DNA of 64,000 nucleotides from Bacteroidota bacterium (GTDB lineage: Bacteria > Bacteroidota > Bacteroidia > Chitinophagales > Saprospiraceae), in the NCBI GenBank assembly GCA_029781865.1, contig JAKOVW010000008.1, positions 1 to 64,000 of the forward strand, given 5' to 3'. The position numbers and the translations under genes were made by a program. Positions 53,671 to 63,746 of the stretch are shown here, in pieces. Below the pieces are notes generated by a model, which made no database searches, was not told where the DNA came from, and worked only from the letters and a program-made list of their open reading frames with translations. Positions within the stretch are counted from its first letter, which is position 1; every line of letters begins with the position of its first letter.

Positions 53671-55055
53671 AGTTGGGAGTTATTAATAATTTTCCAGTCT
53701 AATAATTTATTAACTTGATAATCTAATGTTCTTGTAATTGTTTCTTGTAAAACAATTATTGTATCTGTAAGTTGACAATCTTTATAGGGACAGCCCATGC
53801 TATCCAATTTTACCAAAAGAACATCACTATCTTCTTCCTTCCAAGCATTAATATATTTATAGCCCCCTGAGGCTATAATTCCACCATCCATAGTTTCATC
53901 AATCCATCCAAAATTTAATTCAATAGGCGTATTAACCCAAGGGTACATATAATACCTCCTCTTCCATTTAAGCTTCCCATCTTGACTTATTCTTAATAGT
54001 CCAGAACCTTTTCCATTATTAAAAAGTACTCGTTCATTTGTATCATATTTTCCTATCATGTCACCGTTCGACCAACCAAATATTACCGGATAATATAAAG
54101 CTTCCGCATGCGCTTCGACTATTGTTCGCCAGATTTTATGATGATTTGAATCGAAAGAGTAAAGAAGCAACTCATCGTGACCTGCAGTGTAATCATGATG
54201 TGAAATCCAAACTGAAGAGTGCCTCTTTGTAAATGCACCACTAATAGGATAAAATGTAAAATAATTCACGTCGTACTCAATTGGAAATAGTCTGCCTTCA
54301 TCAATAATGTTCCCATCAGGATCTAAAATACCCTGATATGGAACTGCATCACCTTGAGAAGCAAATGAATCTACCTGAACACAAACCAAAATATTTCCTA
54401 ACTCATCAAACTGCAGATACCGACTGATTGGTTGAAATGTCTTAGGCAATTCATGCGTGTTCAATTTTGTTTTCCAAACAACAACACCATTTGTATCTAT
54501 TTTATCAATACGTAAAAATGTACTGTATTTTACACTATTATCCCAAATGCCTTCCAATAAATATAAATAATCTTTATAAAATTGAAGTTGTAAGGCTACA
54601 TTTTGTACATTCGAATTAGGATCCTGTGATTCTCCGTATTCTTTGACCCAAATAGTGTCTCCTTCTTGAGATAATTTAAAAATCAAAGTTTTTACATTTT
54701 GATATGCACTATCTGGTCGTAAAGAAAGCACACTACCGCCAACATAAATTGCTGTTTGAGACGAAGTGATTGCATCAGCCTCAACTCGAGGATTTTTTAC
54801 AATTCTTTTATTCCACAACGAATTGCCTTCAAGATCAATTTTGCCAAGTTCAATGCAACCAATTTCTTCATTATAACAATATGACCCAGTTCCGAAAACA
54901 TATCCATCATATACTGTTTTTATAGCCCATGCATAATCATAATCACGAGCAAACGGTACGATCTTTGTAAAGTAAGTTGCCTGACCATATGCATAATAAT
55001 AGAATTTACCAAGCAACAATGTGAAAATTGCCGAAGCCTTAATAAAATTACTCAT
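53469..55055 (-). CDS. T9SS-secreted protein with propeller-like repeats, type A sorting domain
   Basis: A 528-residue protein with a signal peptide (about residues 5-24, ending YAYGQ). The body has repeated patterns of the kind G-x-x-x-W-x-x-R/K (GNSLWNKRI, GDTIWVKEY, GVVVWKTKL, HKIWRTIV, GKLKWKRRY), typical of secreted beta-propeller or PQQ-like proteins. The last about 75 residues match the T9SS type A sorting domain (LSDLIGRKLLDK, LSPGLYIIEIYSDK...). It is likely exported through T9SS and fixed to the surface. Its DNA looks more AT-rich than its neighbours and it follows a tRNA gene, so recent acquisition is possible. No enzymatic motif was seen. Confidence 0.85.
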   Translation of the reverse strand: MSNFIKASAIFTLLLGKFYYYAYGQATYFTKIVPFARDYDYAWAIKTVYDGYVFGTGSYCYNEEIGCIELGKIDLEGNSLWNKRIVKNPRVEADAITSSQTAIYVGGSVLSLRPDSAYQNVKTLIFKLSQEGDTIWVKEYGESQDPNSNVQNVALQLQFYKDYLYLLEGIWDNSVKYSTFLRIDKIDTNGVVVWKTKLNTHELPKTFQPISRYLQFDELGNILVCVQVDSFASQGDAVPYQGILDPDGNIIDEGRLFPIEYDVNYFTFYPISGAFTKRHSSVWISHHDYTAGHDELLLYSFDSNHHKIWRTIVEAHAEALYYPVIFGWSNGDMIGKYDTNERVLFNNGKGSGLLRISQDGKLKWKRRYYMYPWVNTPIELNFGWIDETMDGGIIASGGYKYINAWKEEDSDVLLVKLDSMGCPYKDCQLTDTIIVLQETITRTLDYQVNKLLDWKIINNSQLQIEFTPGINKPELNIILSDLIGRKLLDKRLKSYESNIEIPINDLSPGLYIIEIYSDKLIKCFKFFK

Positions 55056-55270
55056 TATTTCACGAAGATATTATTTTCCTTATTATTCTTCACGCTTAGT
55101 AATTGAAGAATTCACAGTAAAAATCAGAGTTAATCAACCCCGCAGACATAGATTATTCATAAAATATACCCTACTCAAAACACGACAACTTATTTAAATA
55201 ATGAATATGTGTTTTCGGCGTATACAATTTCTTATCATATGTTAATGACGAAATCCTGAAATAAAAAACT

Positions 55271-55278
55271 TATATTTG
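55271..55278 (+). promoter_or_regulatory. -7 promoter element for the T9SS type B protein gene
   Basis: TATATTTG (TAnnTTTG), 60 bp before the ATG at 55339. It lies in the 283-bp divergent gap with the gene at 53469-55055. Confidence 0.4.
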
Positions 55279-55338
55279 CTTAGAAACTTCCGAATTTCTT
55301 CAGTTTGTAATTGTCAAACCAACTAAATTTCTTACATC

Positions 55339-58300
55339 ATGAAAAATCGGGTATCCTTTTTCTCGCTCTGCTTTTTTGGTTTGATCACGTGCTATACTTC
55401 CGGATTACATGCCCAGGGTTGCGACCTTTCGGTAGATGCAGGCCCTGATATGTTCACCTGTGATTTGAAAAAACCAGTTCAATTGAATGCTTCCATAACA
55501 TTCAATTTCGCACCAAGCAAAATAATCTGGACACCAACTACCGGAATGGATGATCCATCCAAATTAAATCCAATCATTAATCGTCCTCCCGGCAGATATA
55601 AATACAAACTGTCTGCTGAATCCATGGGGACCAATCTGATCGTAAACGGCGATTTTGAATCCGGGCCGGTTGGATTTACAACAGACTTCAATCTGGTACA
55701 ACCCTCCCGCACTATGAAGCCTCAGGAATATGGAATTGGAGCTTATCCAACTGCTTATGATTCGGTTTGGCCTAACTGCCTTGGTTATGGAAATTTTTTT
55801 ATAGCCAGAAGCCCTGCCCGCGCCGGAGCTGTTGTCTGGAGTCAAACTGTACCAACTGATCCTCAAAGTTTATACTTGTTTAAATACAAGGGAGAGCGAT
55901 TTCTCAAGACGGGCCCCGGAGGCAATGGGGGACCTGTAAAATTACAAGTCGAAGCAGATGGCATTATTGTGGCTACTGTAAATTATCTTCCTCGTTGTCT
56001 GTGGACAGAATATTCAGTATGCTTCGCGGCAAAATCTACGAATACCACAATGACCATCCGGGAAATCAGCGGCAACTCTTCCGGTTTCGGAATAGACGAT
56101 ATTACAATGGTTGAAAAATGTATGGCTGAAGATGAAGTCGAAATTGAAATTGTAGATCTGCATTCAAAAATTGACGTCAGCCCCATGCCCAAATGCAGTT
56201 CACAGGAATTCTTCCTGAATGGTTCTTCCACACTAAATAATCCAAATGTCAAATTCATCTGGAGTACTGACGTGGGAAAAATTATCCAGAATTACGGCAA
56301 AAATATTTTGGCCAAAGGTTCAGGTACCTATAAATTAATGGTCGTTTATGACAACGGATTTGCACATTGCGAAGATGAATCAGAAAAACTAATTGACGTA
56401 GATCAAGGGATTGATGGCGTTTTAGATATTGTAGGGCATCCAAATTGTCAGCGGGATTCTTTTACGCTGAATGGAGCAGCTTTAAATAGTACCGGATCCT
56501 GCAGTTATATCTGGGGACCTGCTAATAAAATACTTTCAGGTCAGGGCACTAAAACAGCAAAAGCAAATAGTCCGGGTGTTTATACTCTGAAAATAATTGA
56601 CAACAGCACGAAATGTGAATTTAACACTCAGGAAGAAGTTAAAGGCGACAGTACGCTACCGACTGTATCCATAGCCGGTGATTCATTAATTAATTGTTTA
56701 AAAAATACAGTGACCCTGGAATCATTCCCTAAGGATACCAGTCATTTCGAATTGACCTGGATTACTCCGGATCAACAACACTTTAAAAATCAGTTTAACC
56801 TGAATGTTGAAATACCAGGGCAGGTGACACTAATCGTAAAAGATTTAAATTCCAAATGCCAGGATTCCGCATTATGGAATATCAATGAAGATAAATCCTT
56901 GCCCATGATCGATCTTGGCAAAGATTTAGTCCTTGATTGTAAGAATACTGAATTTAATCTTGTTGCTTCACAACAATTGCAAAGCGGTAATTTCATTTAT
57001 TATTGGAATCTTCCAGATGGGACTACCAAAATTGATTCTCAGCTCAGGGATAAATTCATCTCTGAACCGGGAAAAGTAATACTAAAAGTTTTAAACTATA
57101 CCAATCATTGCGAAACTTCTGATTCCATTTTCGTCACAGACATTCGATCTACTCCAAAAATACTAATCGAAACTCCTGATGAATTAACCTGCAATCAGCT
57201 TAAAGTGAATATACATGCAACTATTACTTCAAACAATCAGGTAATACACTGGCATACTCCCAACGGAAACATAATAAGCAGAATAGACTCTTCAAGCATT
57301 CAGGTAGACCGCCCAGGAATGTATATCATTGAAGTTAATGATTCAATCAATCAATGCAATAGTTCGGATAGTGTATTGATTTACGACGAAAGAAATTACC
57401 CTGTTGTCAATCTTAAAAATGATTCCATTTTCTATTGCAGGGATAAAGAAAAAACCATCGACGCAAGTGGTTCTTTAAGGTTTCCAAACCAGATTTATAT
57501 CTGGTCCGGCAACGGAACCATCACATCTGGTCAAGGCTCTGATAAAATCACAGTGAGTTCAACTGGCACCTATAATCTGACTATCCTGGATACAATTACG
57601 GGTTGCTCAGATAGTAAAACAGTGACCATAAATCCTGATTTCAATAAGCCTCTGGCCTTGATAACCGCACCCGACACCTTAAATTGCAAGGTAAGCTCCA
57701 TTCAATTAAACGCTATTGCCTCTTCTCTTTCCGGTAATACCTTGAAAATTAATTGGAGCTCTCCTCAGAATAATCCAATCCTAAATTCAGATTCATTAAA
57801 TCCAGTTATTACAATTCCGGGCATTTATATTCTAAACGTTGAAGATCAAACCAATGGTTGTCTGACAGAAGCTTCAGTACTAGTCAACCTGGATACCACT
57901 CATCCTGTTTCCAATATCCTGGCACCTGAAACATTAAACTGTAAATTGACATCAATAAAGCTCAATGCTACTGCAAGTTCATCAAACAACAATCCCCTGT
58001 TGTTCAATTGGAATTCTCCTCAAAGCTTTCCAATTGGCAATCCGAACACACTTAATCCTGTAATTACCAAACCAGGCAATTATATTTTAAAAATAACGGA
58101 TCAAAAGAATGGGTGCACTACTACCTCCACAATTGCAGTATTGATTGATACTTTAACACCTGTAATTGATCTGGGAAAAAACCAATTATGGAATTGTGCT
58201 ACGGTCAATTTAAACTTAGACTTATTAAACAATACAACAGGTTTAAATTATGCATACCAATGGTCTTCCATTGACGGAATTATTATCGGCAACTCCAATC

Positions 58301-59682
58301 AAAAAACCATTACCGCAGGTTCTCCCGGCACTTATCGCTTAAGCGTAATCAATCAGCATAATTTTTGCGAAAACTTTTCAGAAGTAAAGATTGTCGACGA
58401 TCGCAATTTACCCTGGGCCATAAGCAGTAGCAATGACACTTTAACTTGCGTTGTCAAATCCGCTTTCTTGAAATCGAATGGCTCGAGTACCGGAGCCAAT
58501 ATTATTTATGTTTGGAAAGATATCAACGGAAACATAATCAGCAATAACAGTAATGCCTCAGTAAATCAAGCGGGTAAGTACATTCTGGAAGTTACCAATT
58601 TAACCAATCAATGCAAACAATCAGACACGATTGAGGTTCCGGAGAACATTCGTATTCCCGTAGTAGATGCAGGCACCACACAGGAATTAAATTGCAAAAA
58701 AAATCAGGCAACATTAAATGCAGTAATTTCTTCACCAAAGAATAACTATTCAATCATTTGGAGCACAAAGAATGGAAATATCGTCAGTGGTGGAAATGGC
58801 TTACAACCAACCATAAACCAGCAAGGAGAATATGTAATTACTGTCACAGATCTTTCGAATGGTTGCCTTTCAACAGATTTGGTAACTATTAGTAAAGACA
58901 ACAATGTCCCATCACATATAGACTATTTAGTTGCCCCGGCAAAGTGCGCTGATGATCCGGGCTCCTTATTCATTCTAAGTGTCACCGGAGGTAAACCCGA
59001 TTATACTTATTTTATCGATGGCATTAAAGTGGATATTAAAAATCCAATTGATATCTCTAGTGGTAAGCATATCATTAAAATCGTCGATGATAACGGTTGT
59101 GAATTATCTGATGAATTTACACTAAAAGATGCCAATCCTGTTATCATTGGCTTACAACCTGAGATCATTTTATTTCCGGGAGATCTTCTTGAATTAAAAC
59201 CCATTTACTCCATTCCCATTGATTCCATAGCCTCATTTGAATGGACCCCGGCAGAATACCTCGATTGTAGCAATTGTCCATACCCAAAAATAAAAGGGCT
59301 ACAAAATGAAACTATTTTTACAGTAAACATTGTCGATAAGAATGGATGCACCGCAACAGCTACTGTCAGAATCCGGATTGATGAGCGTGCGATTTGGTTA
59401 CCCAATGTATTTAGCCCGAATGGGGACGGCATTAATGATTCATTTTATCCGGTAGTCAAAGAAAATTCATACAAACAGATCCGTTGGATGCGGATTTATG
59501 ATCGCTGGGGTGAATCTGTTTTTGCTAATAATAACTTCCAACCCAACGATCATACACAGGGATGGAACGGAAGGTTTAAAAACGAACCACTTAATCCTGC
59601 AGTGTTTGTTTGGGTACTGGAGATCGAATGGAAAAATGGTGACATTGAAAGATTATCCGGAGAAGTAACACTTATCAAATGA
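55339..59682 (+). CDS. T9SS cargo protein with about ten Ig/PKD-like repeats and a type B (gliding-motility-associated) C-terminal domain
   Basis: A 1,447-residue secreted protein. It has a signal peptide to about residue 26 (LHAQG) and a VNGDFESG region (about 98-270) resembling extracellular carbohydrate-binding folds. About ten tandem Ig/PKD-like repeats of 85-95 residues follow, each with a conserved LxC and a later xC (possible disulphides). Two adjacent repeats (from 57659 and 57914) are a recent-looking duplication offset by exactly 85 codons. Near residue 1357 is the FSPNGDGINDSF motif, and the remainder (IYDRWGESVF, GWNGRFK, VFVWVLEIEW) is a type B T9SS C-terminal domain. It is probably a cell-surface or adhesive filament protein; no catalytic site. 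Confidence 0.93.
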   Translation: MKNRVSFFSLCFFGLITCYTSGLHAQGCDLSVDAGPDMFTCDLKKPVQLNASITFNFAPSKIIWTPTTGMDDPSKLNPIINRPPGRYKYKLSAESMGTNLIVNGDFESGPVGFTTDFNLVQPSRTMKPQEYGIGAYPTAYDSVWPNCLGYGNFFIARSPARAGAVVWSQTVPTDPQSLYLFKYKGERFLKTGPGGNGGPVKLQVEADGIIVATVNYLPRCLWTEYSVCFAAKSTNTTMTIREISGNSSGFGIDDITMVEKCMAEDEVEIEIVDLHSKIDVSPMPKCSSQEFFLNGSSTLNNPNVKFIWSTDVGKIIQNYGKNILAKGSGTYKLMVVYDNGFAHCEDESEKLIDVDQGIDGVLDIVGHPNCQRDSFTLNGAALNSTGSCSYIWGPANKILSGQGTKTAKANSPGVYTLKIIDNSTKCEFNTQEEVKGDSTLPTVSIAGDSLINCLKNTVTLESFPKDTSHFELTWITPDQQHFKNQFNLNVEIPGQVTLIVKDLNSKCQDSALWNINEDKSLPMIDLGKDLVLDCKNTEFNLVASQQLQSGNFIYYWNLPDGTTKIDSQLRDKFISEPGKVILKVLNYTNHCETSDSIFVTDIRSTPKILIETPDELTCNQLKVNIHATITSNNQVIHWHTPNGNIISRIDSSSIQVDRPGMYIIEVNDSINQCNSSDSVLIYDERNYPVVNLKNDSIFYCRDKEKTIDASGSLRFPNQIYIWSGNGTITSGQGSDKITVSSTGTYNLTILDTITGCSDSKTVTINPDFNKPLALITAPDTLNCKVSSIQLNAIASSLSGNTLKINWSSPQNNPILNSDSLNPVITIPGIYILNVEDQTNGCLTEASVLVNLDTTHPVSNILAPETLNCKLTSIKLNATASSSNNNPLLFNWNSPQSFPIGNPNTLNPVITKPGNYILKITDQKNGCTTTSTIAVLIDTLTPVIDLGKNQLWNCATVNLNLDLLNNTTGLNYAYQWSSIDGIIIGNSNQKTITAGSPGTYRLSVINQHNFCENFSEVKIVDDRNLPWAISSSNDTLTCVVKSAFLKSNGSSTGANIIYVWKDINGNIISNNSNASVNQAGKYILEVTNLTNQCKQSDTIEVPENIRIPVVDAGTTQELNCKKNQATLNAVISSPKNNYSIIWSTKNGNIVSGGNGLQPTINQQGEYVITVTDLSNGCLSTDLVTISKDNNVPSHIDYLVAPAKCADDPGSLFILSVTGGKPDYTYFIDGIKVDIKNPIDISSGKHIIKIVDDNGCELSDEFTLKDANPVIIGLQPEIILFPGDLLELKPIYSIPIDSIASFEWTPAEYLDCSNCPYPKIKGLQNETIFTVNIVDKNGCTATATVRIRIDERAIWLPNVFSPNGDGINDSFYPVVKENSYKQIRWMRIYDRWGESVFANNNFQPNDHTQGWNGRFKNEPLNPAVFVWVLEIEWKNGDIERLSGEVTLIK

Positions 59683-59758
59683 TTTTACCGAATCTGTTTA
59701 CCAGTGCAAATTGACTTATTGATCTTATAAGACGAGTAATTTATTGAAATACCGGTTT

Positions 59759-62569
59759 ATGCCATTGAAAATAATTCTGCTTGTCACAATTTTTGTTATC
59801 ATTTCGCAAACCTCCTTGCATTCCCAATTGCGTTTTCATCCGCTTGAATTAGGGAAAGTTTTTAACAGCGGCACAGCTCTGTCTGCCGCTGATATTAACG
59901 GTGACCAGCTTCCGGATCTAATTTGTATTCATAACGCATTAGAGATTTGGTATGGCGTAAATACGGGAACTTCGGAATTTCTGTGGCAAAAACTAGATGA
60001 AGTGAATGCATATGTCTGGTCTGTAAATGTTGCGGATCTGGATAATAATTCATATAATGATATAATCATTTCCGGAGAGTATTTTGGTGTGATTGTGTAT
60101 TATCAGGACTCTTCCGGATTTGAAAAAACTTACTTAGATCATGTTCCATTTTTTTCGCAGGCGGCAACTGTTTTCGATGTAAATAAGGATGGCTTTCTTG
60201 ATCTGACTATTTGCGATGAAGAGGCTAAAACGAGATTTTACCGAAACTTTGGAAATAAAGACTTCAAACTAGACACGCAATTGATTAACTTCAGGATTCA
60301 GGACAAAGACAGTGAGGCAGGAAACTACGGTTGTATTTGGTCCGATATAAATGGAGACCACAATCCGGATTTATATATTTCAAGATGCCGTCCGGATGTC
60401 AAGGATTCTTCCGACAGAAGAAGAAGAAATTTATTTTATTACAATGACCAAGGAAATTTTATTGAACAAGGCGAATTGAGAAAAATTGGGATACTGGACC
60501 AAAGTTGGGTAAGTGATATTGGCGATCTAGATGGAGATGGTTTACAGGACCTGGTTGTTCTGAATCATCATTCTGCTTGCAATATATTCAGGCAGCTCCC
60601 TGATCTTCAATTTGAGAACAAAACAATTGAAAGTGGATTTGACTATAATGGCACTCCCCTGCAATTAAGTTTGCAGGACTTCGACAATGACATGGACCTG
60701 GACATTTTAATTGCAGGCGACCGATTTGAACTTTGGCTGAATGACGGAAAGATGCATTTCACCAAATCGGAAGAGATTTTCTTAAATCAAACTGTGTCAT
60801 CATTTTGCATTGCTGATTTCAATCAGGATGGAATGCTGGACTTTAATGCCTCCTTTTCGGACCTTGTGAATGAACCTAATTTAGTTAGAGACCGCGTGTT
60901 TCTTTCAGCAAACAAAATGAATAATTTCATTGGATTCAGCCTTGTAGGTATACAATCGAACCTAAACGGAATAGGAGCTCTGCTGAGAATGTATACAAAA
61001 GGTATTTGTTTATATCGCGAACTTCGATGTGGAGAGTCCTACGGTATTCAAAATACACAACAGGTTCATTTTGGATTAGGGTCCAATCAGATCGCCGATA
61101 GTTTAATTATTTGGTGGCCTGATGGCAGAGAAGATCGTTACTATAACTTGATGGCAAATGATTATTATACAATAACCGAGAATACCTGCATAAGCAAAAA
61201 AACGGCTATTTTCCCGGACAAAAAAAAGATAGTATGCGGCAAAGACAAACTTGAAATTAAAGCAACTGATGGAATAAGTAAAATCCGTTGGAATACAAGC
61301 GACACAACGAATTCAATTTTTATCGACAAACAAGGTGTGTATTTTTATCATGCTGTCAGCATGGATCGATGCCCAATAACTTCCAATACTTTATATGCTG
61401 AATACAATCCCATTGAAAATCCTAAATTAAATCTAAGTAAACAGCAGTTGATATGCGCGGATGAAGAACTCGAAGTTTATGTCAGGGGTTACACCGATCT
61501 CATTTGGAATGACCATTCGAATTCACCCATAAGAATACTGAGCGATTCGGGAAGCTACTTCGCATTGGTAAAAGGAGCCTGTGACAGTTTCAATACAGAT
61601 ACCTTAGACCTTCAGAAAGCCCCATATATTCCAGCACCTGTAATCCGGGACACTGTAATTCCAGCTCCCGGTCCTGTATATTTAGAATCCAATCAAGAAA
61701 AAACGAGATGGTTTAATGATGTCACCGATATTAATCCCATTTTCGAAGGAAAAGTATTTTACATTCCCACTGTTTCGAAACCAACTCAAATATGGGCCGA
61801 GAGTTATGAAGATTTTTCATTGCCTGTAATTAATGGAGGTTTATCAAAGCCTGATTATAAATTCGGCCCATTTCACAGCCAAGATATAAATGGCGGCTTG
61901 TTTTTTTCTGTCCAGCAGGATTGTATTTTAGAATCCGTAGTGGTTTACACCGATCGAGAAGGCAGTAGACGAATTTTGATTCAGGATGAAAATCGGAACA
62001 CTTTAGATTCAATGGATTATGTATTAATACCTGGAATGAATCTATTGCAACTAAATTTTCACTTAGCTAGTTCTTTAAACAAGTATTTCCTTACCACAAG
62101 TCCAACATTAAATAATAAAGAATTTTTAAGCAATAGTCCGTGGCTGTTCAGGTCTGAAGTTGATTTCTCATATCCGATACCCATTCAGGATGTTTGTACT
62201 ATTCTGTATTCAGGAAGCGGAGAGTCTGAGTATCAGTACTTTTATGACATGAAGATCCGCAAGCTAAACAAGAATTGTTCAAGCAATCGCATACCTGTCC
62301 GCATCTCCCTTGAAAATACATCAAATACAAATTACGGCTATGAACAAAATGGGAATATGCATTATTATAATGGAACAATCTATTTCACGGATAGAAACTT
62401 ATTAGAATATTTGATATTGTTTGATAATACTGGCAAAGAAGTCTTCAAATTGAATCCGTTTAATGAGTCCATGATTCACTTGAAAACCATTCCCTATGGT
62501 TTATACTTCGTGCACTACAAATTGAAACAATCAAAAAAAATAATTTCAGAAAAAATAATTATAGATTAA
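59759..62569 (+). CDS. FG-GAP/VCBS repeat protein with ASPIC/UnbV domain, T9SS type A sorting domain
   Basis: A 936-residue secreted protein from the ATG at 59759 (a TTG five codons earlier at 59744 is the alternative). It has a signal peptide ending SLHSQ. Residues about 20-390 carry seven calcium-loop repeats of the DINGDxxPDL type (for example IGDLDGDGLQDL and IADFNQDGMLDF), forming an integrin-like propeller. An ASPIC/UnbV domain follows (about 395-470; NGIGALLRMY, LRCGESYGIQ, HFGLGS, IIWWPDGR). Ig-like segments and a type A T9SS sorting domain ending SKKIISEKIIID close it. It lies 76 bp after the type B cargo gene, so the two may be co-transcribed. Confidence 0.9.
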   Translation: MPLKIILLVTIFVIISQTSLHSQLRFHPLELGKVFNSGTALSAADINGDQLPDLICIHNALEIWYGVNTGTSEFLWQKLDEVNAYVWSVNVADLDNNSYNDIIISGEYFGVIVYYQDSSGFEKTYLDHVPFFSQAATVFDVNKDGFLDLTICDEEAKTRFYRNFGNKDFKLDTQLINFRIQDKDSEAGNYGCIWSDINGDHNPDLYISRCRPDVKDSSDRRRRNLFYYNDQGNFIEQGELRKIGILDQSWVSDIGDLDGDGLQDLVVLNHHSACNIFRQLPDLQFENKTIESGFDYNGTPLQLSLQDFDNDMDLDILIAGDRFELWLNDGKMHFTKSEEIFLNQTVSSFCIADFNQDGMLDFNASFSDLVNEPNLVRDRVFLSANKMNNFIGFSLVGIQSNLNGIGALLRMYTKGICLYRELRCGESYGIQNTQQVHFGLGSNQIADSLIIWWPDGREDRYYNLMANDYYTITENTCISKKTAIFPDKKKIVCGKDKLEIKATDGISKIRWNTSDTTNSIFIDKQGVYFYHAVSMDRCPITSNTLYAEYNPIENPKLNLSKQQLICADEELEVYVRGYTDLIWNDHSNSPIRILSDSGSYFALVKGACDSFNTDTLDLQKAPYIPAPVIRDTVIPAPGPVYLESNQEKTRWFNDVTDINPIFEGKVFYIPTVSKPTQIWAESYEDFSLPVINGGLSKPDYKFGPFHSQDINGGLFFSVQQDCILESVVVYTDREGSRRILIQDENRNTLDSMDYVLIPGMNLLQLNFHLASSLNKYFLTTSPTLNNKEFLSNSPWLFRSEVDFSYPIPIQDVCTILYSGSGESEYQYFYDMKIRKLNKNCSSNRIPVRISLENTSNTNYGYEQNGNMHYYNGTIYFTDRNLLEYLILFDNTGKEVFKLNPFNESMIHLKTIPYGLYFVHYKLKQSKKIISEKIIID

Positions 62570-62727
62570 TTCGCATAGAAGGAATTTGTTGAAATAGAAT
62601 TTAGTCCATTATTTATAATGGGATTTTTAGCTCTATTTATTCGCATCCTTTTTAAAGATTTTTACAATTTTTTACAATCCAAATCCTACATATCGTCGTA
62701 TATTCGTCTGATAAAATTAATATTCGC

Positions 62728-63558
62728 ATGAAAAATAGTTACGATTTGAAATTTTTATACATATTTAGTCTGATCCTTTTGGTATTTTCCTGTAAAAAAG
62801 AAACGCTTACTGATGATATCGAAGCCACAAACGACAATTCTTTTGCTGAAGCAGCTTATGCTGATGTTTCTAATCTGGCAGACCAGGCAGGAGCTGAAAA
62901 TGCATTGACCTCCTATAAAACAGATGCCACCGGAAACCTGCTCAGCAAGTGTGCTGTTCTGTCCTTACTAACTATTGGAAATTCAAATTTGTTAACCATC
63001 AATTTTGGACCTGTAAATTGCCTTTGCAACGATGGCAATCTTCGCAGAGGAAAAATAATCATTTCATTCACCGGTCAATACCGGGACTCGGCAAGTACAC
63101 ATAATATTTCATTCAGCAATTATTACTTAAATGATTACCAAATTGATGGTTCAAAAACGGTAATTAATTTAGGTCATAATTCAGCGGGAAATTCCATATT
63201 CAGCATTATAGTCAACGGAAACATAACTAACCCATCGGGAAAAACATTAAGTTGGAACTCCAATCGCAGCCGCGAATGGATTGCTGGAGAAAACACAACC
63301 GGGATTCTTGGTTTATTCGATGATGTATACAGCATTAAAGGGTCTGCTAACGGATCTTCTTTCAACGGCATCCCGTTCTCTGCATCCATTTCCGATCCCC
63401 TGATAGTTGCTTTAAATTGCCGCTGGATAAAGCAGGGAAAATTTGAATTCACACCAGGCACAGCAGCAACGCGGTATTTTGATTTTGGATCCGGCAGCTG
63501 CGATAATAAAGCAACCGTAACGGTCAATGGAAATACATACGACATCGTCTTGCGGTGA
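62728..63558 (+). CDS. Lipoprotein of unknown function
   Basis: A 276-residue protein with a lipobox ending at Cys22 (LLVFSC). Residues about 25-60 form an acidic linker. The rest is predicted to be all-beta with several cysteines (CAVLS, CLCND, LNCRW, GSCDN) and NGT-type loops, including GKIIISFTGQYRD and GKFEFTPGTAATRYFDFG, which suggest a repeating beta-sandwich. Of the families I know none fits with certainty; similar lipoproteins are common in Bacteroidota genomes. It is in the same orientation as the T9SS cargo genes upstream, 158 bp away. Confidence 0.75.
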   Translation: MKNSYDLKFLYIFSLILLVFSCKKETLTDDIEATNDNSFAEAAYADVSNLADQAGAENALTSYKTDATGNLLSKCAVLSLLTIGNSNLLTINFGPVNCLCNDGNLRRGKIIISFTGQYRDSASTHNISFSNYYLNDYQIDGSKTVINLGHNSAGNSIFSIIVNGNITNPSGKTLSWNSNRSREWIAGENTTGILGLFDDVYSIKGSANGSSFNGIPFSASISDPLIVALNCRWIKQGKFEFTPGTAATRYFDFGSGSCDNKATVTVNGNTYDIVLR

Positions 63559-63746
63559 TGGAATTGATGCTAATTTCTTCCATAAATTAATCGGTTGTTT
63601 CAATTCTGAACTGAACATTCAGCTCATTAATTCACACGTGATTACTCCTATTAAATTTGCATTACACTATTTACCGGTTTTAAAAGCCTGTAATGTCATA
63701 GTACTTTAACCGGTATCAATAACTGTAGAAATGAACTAACAAGCAT

